The notes under the pieces: model-generated
Seen by the model: the letters and a program-made list of their open reading frames with translations, nothing else
Told to the model about the DNA's origin: nothing
The model's database searches: none
Program-made: the position numbers and the translations under genes
Source of the DNA: Gammaproteobacteria bacterium
Lineage (GTDB): Bacteria; Pseudomonadota; Gammaproteobacteria; SZUA-152
NCBI GenBank assembly: GCA_029882975.1
Contig: JAOUJW010000038.1
Span: 1-52,080, forward strand
Direction: 5' to 3'
DNA: 52,080 nt
In this document: one piece after another, positions 13,921 through 23,103 of the stretch
Position numbering within the stretch: position 1 is the first letter of the stretch
Layout of the letters: each line of letters starts with the position of its first letter

Positions 13921-15843
13921 ATGGGAAAAATTATAGGAATCGACTTGGGTACCACGAATTCCTGCGTAGCGGTGATGGAAGGCGGTAAGCCCCGTGTCAT
14001 CGAGAATGCGGAAGGTGATCGTACCACCCCGTCGGTTGTTGCGTTCACTAGCGATGAGGAAATCGTAGGTGCATCCGCGAAACGTCAGGCGGTAACTAAC
14101 CCTCAAAATACCTTATATGCGGTAAAACGCCTTATAGGTCGGCGCTTCAAAGATGCGGAAGTTCAAAAGGATATTGACTTGGTTCCGTACAAAATTGTCG
14201 AAGCCGACAACGGCGATGCTTGGGTTGAAGCCAACGGCGTCAAAATGGCTGCCCCCGAAATCTCTGCCCGGGTTCTCATGAAAATGAAAAAAACGGCGGA
14301 AGACTACCTGGGTGAGCCGGTGACCGAAGCGGTTATTACCGTTCCTGCGTATTTCAACGACTCGCAACGTCAGGCCACCAAAGACGCAGGTAAAATCGCC
14401 GGTTTGGAAGTGAAGCGAATTATCAACGAGCCCACCGCCGCGGCCCTGGCGTTCGGCCTGGATAAAAACGAAGGCGACCGCAAAATTGCCGTTTACGATT
14501 TAGGTGGCGGTACTTTTGATATTTCTATCATCGAAATCGCCGACATCGACGGCGAACACCAGATTGAAGTGTTGTCCACCAACGGTGACACTTTCCTGGG
14601 TGGTGAAGATTTCGACCAACGTTTGATTGATTATCTGGTTGACGAGTTCAAAAAAGACCAGGGTATGAACCTGCGCAACGACCCACTGGCTTTGCAGCGT
14701 TTAAAAGAAGCGGCTGAAAAAGCCAAAATCGAGTTGTCCAGCACTCAGCAAACCGACGTGAATTTACCCTATATTACAGCGGATGCCTCCGGCCCCAAAC
14801 ATTTAAATCTGAAACTGACCCGTGCCAAATTGGAGTCGCTGGTTGACGATTTGATCGCGCGGTCATTGGATCCGTGCAGAACAGCTCTAAACGATGCCGG
14901 TTTAAGCGCCTCGGAAATCAGCGACGTCATTCTGGTGGGCGGTCAGACCCGTATGCCCAAAGTACAAGAAGCGGTCAAAGGCTTCTTCGGCAAAGAACCC
15001 CGCAAAGACGTAAATCCCGACGAAGCGGTAGCGGTCGGTGCTGCCATCCAAGGCGGTGTGTTGGGCGGTGAAGTGAAAGATGTCTTGTTATTGGATGTTA
15101 CCCCCTTGTCTCTGGGTATTGAGACCATGGGTGGTGTCATGACCAAATTGATCGACAAGAACACCACGATTCCTACCAAGGCTAACCAGGTGTTTTCCAC
15201 TGCGGACGACAATCAGACCGCGGTAACCGTACACGTATTACAGGGCGAGCGCGAAATGGCATCGGCGAATAAATCCCTGGGTCGATTTGATCTGGCGGAT
15301 ATTCCACCGGCACCGCGCGGCATTCCTCAAATCGAAGTGACCTTCGACATTGATGCCAACGGTATCTTGCACGTATCCGCGAAGGATAAGGCCACTAACC
15401 GTGAGCAATCCATTGTCATCAAAGCGTCCAGCGGCTTGTCGGATGAAGAAATCAACCGCATGGTACAAGATGCCGAAGTTCACGCGGCGGAAGATAAGAA
15501 GTTCCACGAACTGGTCACCGCACGCAACCAGGCGGATCAATTGATTCACGCCACCAAGAAATCCATGGAGGATTTGGGCGATGAGGTGAAACCGGATGAG
15601 AAAACCGCTATTGAAGCGGCAGTGAAAGATCTGGAAGAAGTGAAAAAAGGCGACGATCTGGCAGCCATTGAAGAGAAAACCAAAGTGCTGGTGGAAGCTT
15701 CCGGCAAAGTTGCGGAAAGAGCCTATTCCAAAGCCCAGAAAGGCGGTGAACAACCGAAACAGGGTGCTCCGGGCGGCGATGAAGCCGCTGCTGCAGATGA
15801 TGTAGTGGATGCGGAATTTGAAGAAGTTAAAGACGACAAATAA
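13921..15843 (+). CDS. dnaK: molecular chaperone DnaK (Hsp70)
   Basis: This 640-residue ATP-dependent chaperone has the phosphate-binding motifs [11 protein letters not shown] and [11 protein letters not shown], the adenosine motif [11 protein letters not shown], the interdomain linker [20 protein letters not shown], the substrate-binding domain and a helical lid ending in EEVKDDK. Length and motifs are normal. ATG at 13921 follows GGAGACCAGG. It folds nascent and stressed proteins with GrpE (upstream) and DnaJ (downstream). A hairpin separates it from dnaJ. Confidence 0.98.
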   Translation: MGKIIGIDLGTTNSCVAVMEGGKPRVIENAEGDRTTPSVVAFTSDEEIVGASAKRQAVTNPQNTLYAVKRLIGRRFKDAEVQKDIDLVPYKIVEADNGDAWVEANGVKMAAPEISARVLMKMKKTAEDYLGEPVTEAVITVPAYFNDSQRQATKDAGKIAGLEVKRIINEPTAAALAFGLDKNEGDRKIAVYDLGGGTFDISIIEIADIDGEHQIEVLSTNGDTFLGGEDFDQRLIDYLVDEFKKDQGMNLRNDPLALQRLKEAAEKAKIELSSTQQTDVNLPYITADASGPKHLNLKLTRAKLESLVDDLIARSLDPCRTALNDAGLSASEISDVILVGGQTRMPKVQEAVKGFFGKEPRKDVNPDEAVAVGAAIQGGVLGGEVKDVLLLDVTPLSLGIETMGGVMTKLIDKNTTIPTKANQVFSTADDNQTAVTVHVLQGEREMASANKSLGRFDLADIPPAPRGIPQIEVTFDIDANGILHVSAKDKATNREQSIVIKASSGLSDEEINRMVQDAEVHAAEDKKFHELVTARNQADQLIHATKKSMEDLGDEVKPDEKTAIEAAVKDLEEVKKGDDLAAIEEKTKVLVEASGKVAERAYSKAQKGGEQPKQGAPGGDEAAAADDVVDAEFEEVKDDK

Positions 15844-15866
15844 CGCATAAAGTTATAAAAGTGGGA

Positions 15867-15892
15867 GGGAGACCGAGAATAACCGGTCTCCC
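15867..15892 (+). terminator. dnaK-dnaJ intergenic hairpin
   Basis: A 9-bp perfect stem (GGGAGACCG / CGGTCTCCC) with a short loop follows the dnaK stop. It lacks a long U tract (TTCGGTGTGTTT follows), so it may be an attenuator or RNA-processing site that lowers dnaJ relative to dnaK. Confidence 0.5.
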
Positions 15893-15926
15893 TTCGGTGT
15901 GTTTAATTCACAAGAATTTTTAAGCC

Positions 15927-17045
15927 ATGTCTAAACGCGATTATTATGAAATTCTCGGAGTAGCTAAGAACGCCAGCGAAGCGGAAATCAAAAAGGCGTT
16001 TAAACGTATGGCTATGAAACTGCATCCGGACCGCAACCCGGACAACAAGGATGCTGAAGAGCAGTTTAAAGAGGGTAAGGAAGCCTATGATGTGTTGTCC
16101 GATGCACAAAAACGTGCCGCCTACGATCAGTTTGGACACGCCGGGGTCGACCCCAGCATGGGTGGTGCCGGAGCGCGAGGCGCCAGTTTCAGCGATATTT
16201 TTGGTGACGTGTTTGGCGATATATTTGGTGGTGGTGGAGGCGGTGGCGGCCGCGCTCGCCGCGGCTCCGATCTACGCTACAATTTGGAATTGAGCCTGGA
16301 AGAAGCCGTTAAAGGCACCAGCGTAAAAATTCGCGTACCCACCGCTGTTCCGTGTAAACCCTGTAGCGGCACCGGCGCGAAGAAAGGCACCAAACCCACC
16401 ACTTGCACCACTTGTAACGGCATCGGTCAGGTGCGTATGCAGCAGGGCTTTTTCTCCCTGCAGCAAACCTGCCCCAAATGCGGCGGTATGGGTCAGTTTA
16501 TCAGTGATCCTTGCCCCAGCTGTCACGGTCAAGGCCGAGTCCAGGAAAACAAAACCCTGTCCGTCAAAGTTCCCGCCGGTGTCGATACCGGTGACCGCAT
16601 TCGTCTTAGCGGGGAGGGTGAAGCGGGGGAGAAAGGCGCGCCTCCAGGCGACTTGTACGTACAAGTGGAAGTCAAAGAACACCCCATATTCACTCGGGAA
16701 GAAAACAACCTGTTTTGCGACGTCCCCATCAGTTTTGTTACCGCATCCCTAGGCGGCGAACTGGAGGTCCCCACATTGGAAGGACGCGTTAAACTTAAAA
16801 TTCCCGCCGAAACCCAAACCGGTAAAATGTTTCGTCTCCGCGGCAAAGGTGTTAAGTCCGTACGCGGCAGCATGGTTGGCGACCTGCTCTGTCGGGTGGT
16901 GGTGGAAACACCGGTAAAACTCAGTTCCAAACAAAAAGATCTGTTAAAGGAGTTTGCTAAAACCCTGGAAGGGGATAAGCACCGGCCCAAAGAAAGTTCT
17001 TGGCTGGATGGGGTAAAGCGGTTTTTCGATGAGTTGCATCTGTAA
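15927..17045 (+). CDS. dnaJ: chaperone DnaJ (Hsp40)
   Basis: The 372-residue co-chaperone stimulates DnaK ATPase. It has the J domain with HPD ([18 protein letters not shown]), a Gly/Phe-rich region ([13 protein letters not shown]), a zinc domain with four CxxCxGxG units ([32 protein letters not shown]) and the C-terminal substrate domain. Length is normal. It ends the heat-shock cluster. Confidence 0.98.
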   Translation: MSKRDYYEILGVAKNASEAEIKKAFKRMAMKLHPDRNPDNKDAEEQFKEGKEAYDVLSDAQKRAAYDQFGHAGVDPSMGGAGARGASFSDIFGDVFGDIFGGGGGGGGRARRGSDLRYNLELSLEEAVKGTSVKIRVPTAVPCKPCSGTGAKKGTKPTTCTTCNGIGQVRMQQGFFSLQQTCPKCGGMGQFISDPCPSCHGQGRVQENKTLSVKVPAGVDTGDRIRLSGEGEAGEKGAPPGDLYVQVEVKEHPIFTREENNLFCDVPISFVTASLGGELEVPTLEGRVKLKIPAETQTGKMFRLRGKGVKSVRGSMVGDLLCRVVVETPVKLSSKQKDLLKEFAKTLEGDKHRPKESSWLDGVKRFFDELHL

Positions 17046-17481
17046 TATGCTTCGTTGAAAAACTTGGAAATATTCCCGATATTCCCTGCGTTTTTCGCCT
17101 CGCACTTACCAATTTATTCCCCATCTCTGCTCATCAAGGAATTAATCAGAGGTTCCCTAGTATCGAAAAAGACGTAAGTTTTTACTCGCGTTTTTTTGTG
17201 GGTGGGTTTCCTGCTTCTTACAGGGTTTTCCGATCAATGTGCGACTTTTGGGGGAGGCAAAATACCCATTTTCGTAGTAGATTGTTTTATATAAGAATAG
17301 TTAACCACGCCATTCTCTGGCTTACTTATTCCGTTAGAAATAAAAATTTCCCTCTCAAACAAATGAAATAAAATTAGAGATGTTGAATATGTACTTCTAC
17401 ATTCTTAACTTGATCGTCAAATGAATAATTGCAACAATTGCAACGACCTTAGAATACATCATACAAAATTGACCAATATAC
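17046..17481. other. intergenic gap after dnaJ, no gene seen
   Basis: About 436 bp without a supported reading frame. The sequence is T-rich, with short inverted segments but no clear terminator, RNA gene or promoter. It may hold the promoter of the 17482 gene. Confidence 0.5.
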
Positions 17482-17796
17482 ATGACCCAAGACAATTTTA
17501 TCCATTTCATAGGAACATGGAGATATAATCCACCGTGGGATGATTCAGATGACTGTCGATCGGAGTATGAAATTAGTGGTACAGCTGAACAACCAATCAT
17601 TAGAGCAAAAGACTTTTATGACAATGAAGAGTTTTTAATTTCAGGCATTAAATGGGACGGGAACGTATTGGAATTTCAGTCACTCATGAAGTCTACGGGA
17701 AGAAAAGGAATAAATAAGTTTACATTAGACAAGGAAGGTATAATCAATAATGAGTTTACCTTCACGGAGTCAGATAAATTAACAAAAATAAGATAA
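17482..17796 (+). CDS. hypothetical protein (104 aa)
   Basis: The product is acidic and soluble with an alternating hydrophobic pattern (EFLISGIKWDGNVLEFQSL) suggesting a small beta-sandwich or barrel. No family was recognised. There is no obvious Shine-Dalgarno site before the ATG. A strong hairpin follows its stop. AT content is higher than the neighbouring core genes, which fits transferred DNA. Confidence 0.5.
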   Translation: MTQDNFIHFIGTWRYNPPWDDSDDCRSEYEISGTAEQPIIRAKDFYDNEEFLISGIKWDGNVLEFQSLMKSTGRKGINKFTLDKEGIINNEFTFTESDKLTKIR

Positions 17797-17799
17797 AAA

Positions 17800-17819
17800 G
17801 GCGTCCCAATTCGGACGCC
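17800..17819 (+). terminator. terminator of the 17482 gene
   Basis: A perfect 7-bp stem GGCGTCC / GGACGCC with a 6-nt loop, flanked by A-rich sequence upstream, starts 4 bp after the stop codon. The downstream U tract is poor. Confidence 0.5.
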
Positions 17820-17889
17820 AAAACAGCTGCGTGGTTTTTGTTGCCTTCGGTCTACCTAATTATGCAGCAATAGATTAAGGAGGGAGTAA

Positions 17890-18318
17890 ATGAAATCTTT
17901 TAGTACAACAATAAAAATTACCGCACCAACAGAAAAGGTTTGGGGTATTCTTACTAATATTACTGAGTGGAGTCATTGGAATACTACCATCGAAAATATT
18001 GAAGGGTCAGTTTCAAACGGAAGTAAAGTGACCGTTCGCGCAAAGGCAATTCCCGAAAGAGCGTTCTCGCTCACGGTTTCCGATTTTATTCCAAATGAAT
18101 CGATGGTCTGGAGCGGAGGAATACCATTGGGCCTATTCACGGGGAAACGTACATATACGATTGCACGGGACGATAACAATGCCACCATTTTTTCTATGAC
18201 TGAAACCTTTACTGGTTTATTGGCTCCTTTAATAACTCGTTCCATACCGGATTTGCAGCCAACATTCGATGAGTTTTCTAATTGTCTAAAACAGCGTGCA
18301 GAGTCCGCAGATGTGTGA
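17890..18318 (+). CDS. SRPBCC family (START-like) protein
   Basis: This 142-residue protein has the typical SRPBCC layout: an opening strand (FSTTIKITAPTEKVWGILTNITEWSHWNTTIENIEG), a central beta-sheet with a WSGG turn, and a C-terminal long helix (LQPTFDEFSNCLKQRAE). Such proteins bind small hydrophobic ligands. AAGGAGGGAG upstream of ATG is a strong Shine-Dalgarno site. The function is unknown. Confidence 0.8.
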   Translation: MKSFSTTIKITAPTEKVWGILTNITEWSHWNTTIENIEGSVSNGSKVTVRAKAIPERAFSLTVSDFIPNESMVWSGGIPLGLFTGKRTYTIARDDNNATIFSMTETFTGLLAPLITRSIPDLQPTFDEFSNCLKQRAESADV

Positions 18319-18518
18319 TTTGTGCACCATACACGTGACATATAATATGGTAGAAGCGGAGGAGTTTAAGATTTCAATTGTTCCTAATATTAGCGAAAGC
18401 TGTGGGAGCTAGGGTGTTTAAAACACGATAGAGCAGGATATGTCGAATTTTCCTGGGAAGAGAAACCATCAGCGGAATGAACCCAAACTGTTCCCGGGTT
18501 CTGAATGCGCGGCGGCGC

Positions 18519-18800
18519 TTAGTCCCCGTCTTCATTCTCCTGCGCCAAAAGATACTTGAGTGTATAGGTATCGTAGTCGAATTCAGTGCTGTCCGAGACG
18601 GCGGCTAGAATCTTAGGTGCAATGCTCTCACGCTCCTCTTTGATCTCAAAGCTAGAGAAGTTGACCGCGGCTGCTTCAGCGAACATTTTCTCCATCAGCC
18701 TTTTTGCCCGCGCTTGGTGGCTCTCGATATCGGTATTGGCGCCTGGAGGGATGTTTTCCTCAATCCAGGTTTCAGCCCATCTAAGGAAACGCTTACTCAT
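18519..18800 (-). CDS. hypothetical acidic protein (93 aa)
   Basis: I chose ATG 18800, preceded by AGGAGATG at about 10 bp; the open frame extends to 18848. The product is helical and acidic (MSKRFLRWAETWIEENIPPG at the start; many Glu and Asp after). No family was recognised. It has no signal or membrane segment. Confidence 0.5.
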   Translation of the reverse strand: MSKRFLRWAETWIEENIPPGANTDIESHQARAKRLMEKMFAEAAAVNFSSFEIKEERESIAPKILAAVSDSTEFDYDTYTLKYLLAQENEDGD

Positions 18801-18904
18801 GGCTATCCATCTCCTGCATGGTAATTTGGTAGAGCCACTGTGACCCATTTGATAATTCGTCCCAGGTAAAAAAGATTACTACAGTTCATTTAATGCTTCA
18901 ATAG

Positions 18905-19144
18905 TCAAAAAACCGGAACAAAATCAGGGTTAGCACGCAGCTTTTTGATAATATTGGGAGCATTTAAGAGCTAACCCGGATGCTCAAACAACATCACGCC
19001 TAATCCACGAGCAGCGAGCCAAATGTAATTTTTATAATTATTTTTTACTACTGGTGATTGTAATGTTGACGTGTAGAACTCCAATAGTCGCTGAAAAGTA
19101 TACAAGTTGATAACCGCTCTTCCGGATACATTTAAAGTGGTCAG
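18905..19144 (-). pseudogene. degraded reading frame with one internal stop
   Basis: A minus-strand frame open from 19144 to 18905 is interrupted by a single TAG at 18971-18973. Before the stop it reads INLYTFQRLLEFYTSTLQ, then YIWLAARGLGVMLFEHPG. After it comes NAPNIIKKLRANPDFVPVF and a TGA. The coding-like composition on both sides suggests the 3' remnant of an inactivated gene. I do not recognise the family. It explains part of an otherwise gene-free 475-bp gap. Confidence 0.4.
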
Positions 19145-19323
19145 TCAGTGATCCAGTACCGTTATTGACACGTTTTATTAGATGGGTGGCTGCTCTGCGA
19201 CAGCAAAGCTCACAAAATCTTGCATTTTTATGTCATTGCAAATGACTATGTAAAGTCGACATTTATCTATATAGGTAAGACGATAAGGAATACGGCAAGC
19301 TTGTGACGCGATCTAATGACGTA

Positions 19324-20739
19324 CTAGCGCGGCAGAACCAATGTGGCTTCCAATCCGCCTTCGCTGTGATTGCGTAATGTAAGATCACCACCATGGGCCT
19401 GTGCGATACCTCTAGCGATTGTCAAACCTAACCCAACCCCGCCTGTCTCCCGGCTGCGAGAGGATTCGAGGCGATGAAAGGGTTTAAATACCTCATTGAG
19501 CTGTTGCTCCGCTATACCAGGTCCGTGGTCTATAATGCGGATGGTAAGTTGTTGCTCGGTATCTGTCACTGAGACCTTTGCCCAATCGCCATACTTGATG
19601 GCGTTGTCCATAAGGTTCTCCAAACACCGACGCAAAGCCATGGGTTGTGCCGCATAAGGTTTCGATTCTCCGCTTACTTCGACATTTTGCCCCATGGCTT
19701 GGCGGTCATCCTGTAAGGTTTCCAGCAAAGCCATGATGTCCATTGCTTGGGGCGTTTCGTGTTGTTGCTCTCCGCGTAGAAATTCCAAAGTCGCGGCTGT
19801 CATGATTTCCATATCATTTATGTCATGCAAAATATTTTCGCGCGTGGATTCGTCTTCCAACAGTTCCGCACGCAATCGTAACCGGGTAATAGGCGTTTTC
19901 AGATCATGGGAAATTGCGGCAAAGAAACGCTCACGTTCACGGACATAGTTGGTGATTCGCTTTTGCATTGTATTAAAAGCCTTTGCCGCATGTTGAACTT
20001 CTTTCGCACCCTGGTCCTCATTCAGCGGTGGCCGGTTGATATCCCGGCCTAATGCTTCTGCAGCCTGTCCCAATGACGCCAATGGTCGCGTAACCCAGCG
20101 CACCGCCCACAACGACAAACCCACTACAGAAAGCAGAAGAACCAAAAGTGTCGAGATCAATTTGCCGGGTATAAGAAAATGATCTTCGGGCAGTCCTTGC
20201 AACATACCTACCCAGGTCCCATCGCTGAGCTGTGCTTCCATTTTATACACGGTTGCTTCAAAACCCATCATTTGCCGGTGCACAGATTTGTCGTGGTCGT
20301 GACGCATACCCATCATGCCCGGCATGGGTGGGAGTTCTTCTGCAGCCACAATGGATACATTGACCGGCCGGGAACCCAGTTGGCGTGTCAATAGTGCCAT
20401 CATGTGGCCGGTGTGAGCGGACTGTATATCTGCCCGGATTTCGCCAAGGCTCGGTTCCTGAACCAGAAAAACACGCAAGGTTGGTGAGTTCAGGCTTTGA
20501 ACAATAAGTCGGCGTTGGGTTGACGGCAGGCTATCCATCAATTCAACGATACCGACAAACCGTTGGGTTGTGTACCAGCCACCGGCTTCGTAAAGGCTGG
20601 CAGCCCGGTCACGTAACAATATATATGCACCGAGTGATTGTGCCACCAATAGACCGACCAGCAGTACCAACACCAGGCGTCCAAACAAGCTATGCGGGAA
20701 CCTAGTGTGTTTTGGCGATGTGAGCTTTTGCATAATCAC
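19324..20739 (-). CDS. sensor histidine kinase with His/Met-rich periplasmic region
   Basis: The 471-residue inner-membrane kinase has a first TM helix (about 20-40), a periplasmic domain (about 45-190), a second TM (about 193-213), a HAMP linker, a HisKA domain with phospho-acceptor His278 (AISHDLKTPITRLRLR) and a HATPase domain (ENLMDNAIKYGD, DHGPGI, GGVGLGLTIA). It is EnvZ/CpxA-like. Residues 139-158 of the sensor domain contain a MPGMMGMRHDHD cluster followed by HRQMM, suggesting copper or another soft metal as ligand. The start overlaps the response-regulator stop (GTGA); ATG 20733 is an alternative start. Its partner is encoded immediately upstream, and a Spy-like gene is divergent. Confidence 0.92.
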   Translation of the reverse strand: MIMQKLTSPKHTRFPHSLFGRLVLVLLVGLLVAQSLGAYILLRDRAASLYEAGGWYTTQRFVGIVELMDSLPSTQRRLIVQSLNSPTLRVFLVQEPSLGEIRADIQSAHTGHMMALLTRQLGSRPVNVSIVAAEELPPMPGMMGMRHDHDKSVHRQMMGFEATVYKMEAQLSDGTWVGMLQGLPEDHFLIPGKLISTLLVLLLSVVGLSLWAVRWVTRPLASLGQAAEALGRDINRPPLNEDQGAKEVQHAAKAFNTMQKRITNYVRERERFFAAISHDLKTPITRLRLRAELLEDESTRENILHDINDMEIMTAATLEFLRGEQQHETPQAMDIMALLETLQDDRQAMGQNVEVSGESKPYAAQPMALRRCLENLMDNAIKYGDWAKVSVTDTEQQLTIRIIDHGPGIAEQQLNEVFKPFHRLESSRSRETGGVGLGLTIARGIAQAHGGDLTLRNHSEGGLEATLVLPR

Positions 20740-21473
20740 GACTTGGGCAGCTCGGTTTTGCGTTCCACTTTTGTTGACAAGACATAGCCTTCACCGCGTA
20801 CGGTTTTTATAATGGACGGTTCCGGCCCGGTATCGTTGAGGCGTTTACGAACTCGCCCAACCTGTACGTCGATACTGCGATCAAAGGGTATGGTTTCACG
20901 ACCTCGAGTTAAATCCAGTAATTGATCCCGGCTTAACACCCGATTGGGATGTTCCAGAAACACCCTTAGTAAGCGGAACTCCCCATCCGTCAAAGCGATG
21001 ATAACTCTTTGTGGTGAAACAAGTTGTCTGCCAACCACATCCAAACCCCATTCATTGAATACATAAAACTTGGTTTGAGTCGCTTCTGAACTCAACGGAA
21101 CTCCCTGGGTTCGGCGCAAAACGGATTTGATCCGTGCTAACAATTCTCTCGGATTGAATGGTTTGGGTACATAGTCATCGGCCCCCATTTCCAAGCCTAA
21201 AATTCGATCCATGTCTTCGCCCCGGGCAGTGAGCATAATGACGGGTGTGCTGGAAAGGGTGGTATGTGCCCGTAAATTCCTGCATAAGGTCAAACCGTCA
21301 TCACCGGGCAGCATTAGATCCAGCACGATTAAGTCCACCTGATGTCGATCTAACGCCGCCCACATGCCACGACCGTCTGCTGCCGTTGTTGTTCGGTAAC
21401 CGTTACGCTCCAGATAGGTTTGCAGTAATTCCCGTAGTTCTGCGTCATCGTCAACTATCAATATATTTTCCAT
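20736..21473 (-). CDS. OmpR-family response regulator
   Basis: The 245-residue regulator has a receiver domain (ILIVDDDAELRELL; phospho-acceptor Asp52 in LIVLDLMLPGDDGLTL; conserved Lys in YVPKPFNPRELLARI) and a C-terminal winged helix (LTDGEFRLLRVFLEHPNRVLSRDQLLDLTRG, DVQVGRVRKRL, IKTVRGEGYVL). Its stop overlaps the kinase start, so the pair is co-translated. It probably regulates itself and the divergent Spy-like gene through direct repeats in the 187-bp gap. Confidence 0.95.
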   Translation of the reverse strand: MENILIVDDDAELRELLQTYLERNGYRTTTAADGRGMWAALDRHQVDLIVLDLMLPGDDGLTLCRNLRAHTTLSSTPVIMLTARGEDMDRILGLEMGADDYVPKPFNPRELLARIKSVLRRTQGVPLSSEATQTKFYVFNEWGLDVVGRQLVSPQRVIIALTDGEFRLLRVFLEHPNRVLSRDQLLDLTRGRETIPFDRSIDVQVGRVRKRLNDTGPEPSIIKTVRGEGYVLSTKVERKTELPKS

Positions 21474-21537
21474 GGTTTCCTTTTACAATAAAACACCCCA
21501 TCCAATCAAAAAACTTTGTAACTCAATGTAACAGATC

Positions 21538-21593
21538 GCGGTTCTGACATGTTTTGTTACCAAAGCGGCGGTTCTTGACATCGAATTGTTACC
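21538..21593. promoter_or_regulatory. two direct repeats, candidate response-regulator operator
   Basis: GCGGTTCTGACAT...GTTACC (21538-21561) and GCGGTTCTTGACAT...GTTACC (21568-21593) are near-identical units 30 bp apart. Upstream, TGTAAC occurs twice at 10-bp spacing (21518-21533). OmpR-type regulators bind such direct repeats, and the second copy contains TTGACA, a possible -35 for the Spy-like gene. Confidence 0.6.
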
Positions 21594-21660
21594 TAAGCCA
21601 ACTACATTTTAATCAGAGTATGAAATAAGTTTAGTCCACACAAGCAGAGGAGTTAATAAG

Positions 21661-22164
21661 ATGAGCATTATGACGAAAATGGTTGGCGCAACAGCACTGG
21701 GTTTGACAATTGCGGTGGCTATTCCCGTGCTGGGCCATGGCGGTGCCGGTATGCGTGGTACGCAAGGTGGCGGCGATTATGATCATGGACCGGGCCATAT
21801 GGGTATGAACTTTGGGCAAATGCACGGCGGAGCAATGCATCCGGGGCAAATGCACTTTGGAGCAAATACGGACGAGGCTCTTGGCACTCTTAAGGACTCA
21901 CTGAAACTATCCGAGGAACAACAGCCTGCATGGAATCAGTTTGAACAAGCGGTAAAATCTATGTTCGATAATCACCCTCAATGGGGCAGTGAAAATGGCG
22001 AGGTTGAATCACATTTTGCTCAAATGGAACAGCATTTCGCCAACATGAAAACCGTGTTTGAGTCACGCAAAGCGCTGTATGAGACGCTGACCGATCAGCA
22101 AAAAGAAACTATCAACAAAACATTGCCCGGCCCGTTCGGACATCACTACGGCAAAAATGGATAA
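21661..22164 (+). CDS. Spy/CpxP-like periplasmic protein, His/Met-rich
   Basis: The 167-residue precursor has a signal peptide (about 1-25, ending near VLGHG). A 60-residue stretch rich in His, Met and Gly follows (MGMNFGQMHGGAMHPGQMHFG), then a helical domain with a Leu-Thr-x-x-Gln motif (LTDQQKETI), the signature of the Spy/CpxP family. Such proteins are periplasmic chaperones or metal sensors induced by envelope or metal stress. It is divergent from a two-component system whose sensor domain also has a His/Met cluster, so the two are probably linked in metal response. AGAGGAG lies about 7 bp before the ATG. Confidence 0.75.
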   Translation: MSIMTKMVGATALGLTIAVAIPVLGHGGAGMRGTQGGGDYDHGPGHMGMNFGQMHGGAMHPGQMHFGANTDEALGTLKDSLKLSEEQQPAWNQFEQAVKSMFDNHPQWGSENGEVESHFAQMEQHFANMKTVFESRKALYETLTDQQKETINKTLPGPFGHHYGKNG

Positions 22165-22220
22165 CGGTTAGTGCGATACCTGTGGCAATCGCGCAACAAC
22201 GATCATTGGGCAAAAATAGT

Positions 22221-22251
22221 GGAAGCAGTATTAACAGCTGCTTCCTTTTTT
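22221..22251 (+). terminator. Rho-independent terminator after the Spy-like gene
   Basis: An 8-bp stem GGAAGCAG / CTGCTTCC with a 9-nt loop is followed by TTTTTT, a typical intrinsic terminator 57 bp after the stop. Confidence 0.8.
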
Positions 22252-22364
22252 GTAGGCCGTAACTGTGGGTTTCCCAGAAATGGGGTCATAACCCAATTAG
22301 GAATTTTGCCAAATATAGGCTTCAACCGGTGAAATAGTCTTGCTATGGGGTATCTTCAAAACAT

Positions 22365-22901
22365 CTAAGATGGATTGTATTCCTTAAGAGACTCAATAAA
22401 AGGTTTGCCGGCACCCTTAATCCACAATAGATCGTCTTTGTGTTTGGCAATGTATGCAAGTCGACTAAATATCGCCATCAGGATTACAACCAGAAAAATC
22501 AGCATTGATACCGACAGCGCGATCGGTTCGTCAAAAACGATCCCCAGACCTAATAGTGATAAAGTACCCAGCAGGGCTGACCATTGCACAATAAGAAATT
22601 GCTTACGTTTGCGTAGATGCAGTTCGCACAGTGGTAGATCAATAGTAAATTTTTTCTGAAAGATCACTACCAGGATAAGTGTTATCAAAAGGTTGATAAA
22701 CAGTGACAAATAGATCCAAGGATTAACGTAACTGAGTCGTAACTTTTTTCGCTTAGATGTTTCTTCGTTACACTTGAAACAGCGATTTGGCAAAATCACA
22801 TCTTTGGGCATAACTACATACTTTTTTTTGCGCTTGATGGCGTCAGCGTCTAAACGGGTATCGATCAGGCTGCTTTTCGGAGAGGCATATATGTTATCCA
22901 T
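22365..22901 (-). CDS. hypothetical membrane protein with CxxC (178 aa)
   Basis: The product has a cytoplasmic N-terminal part with CFKC (a possible zinc or redox pair), one TM at about 65-85 (LSLFINLLITLILVVIF), and a second hydrophobic region of one or two TM helices (about 108-152). N-terminal NIYASPKSSL resembles the start of small inner-membrane proteins of unknown function. GTG 22907 is an alternative start. It is convergent with the Spy-like gene. Confidence 0.6.
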   Translation of the reverse strand: MDNIYASPKSSLIDTRLDADAIKRKKKYVVMPKDVILPNRCFKCNEETSKRKKLRLSYVNPWIYLSLFINLLITLILVVIFQKKFTIDLPLCELHLRKRKQFLIVQWSALLGTLSLLGLGIVFDEPIALSVSMLIFLVVILMAIFSRLAYIAKHKDDLLWIKGAGKPFIESLKEYNPS

Positions 22902-23103
22902 GGTCACTCGCCAGTTTGATATTGGTATTGGATCTTACAAACATATCGGAAAAGTGCCTGAATTCTTTAGTGGCATTAATAAAACCCGAAAGTGCACCAA
23001 TTTCCTTTTGGTTCAGAAAATGTGAGTCGCGTGTTCAGCATTGAAAAGGTTGGGATAGTTGATGATCTGATCTGAAATTAGAAAACACGGTAGTCGTCTT
23101 GGT

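Noticed and set aside
15238-15753. 171-residue minus-strand open frame inside dnaK
   Set aside because: It is a shadow of dnaK, which is clearly coding on the plus strand.
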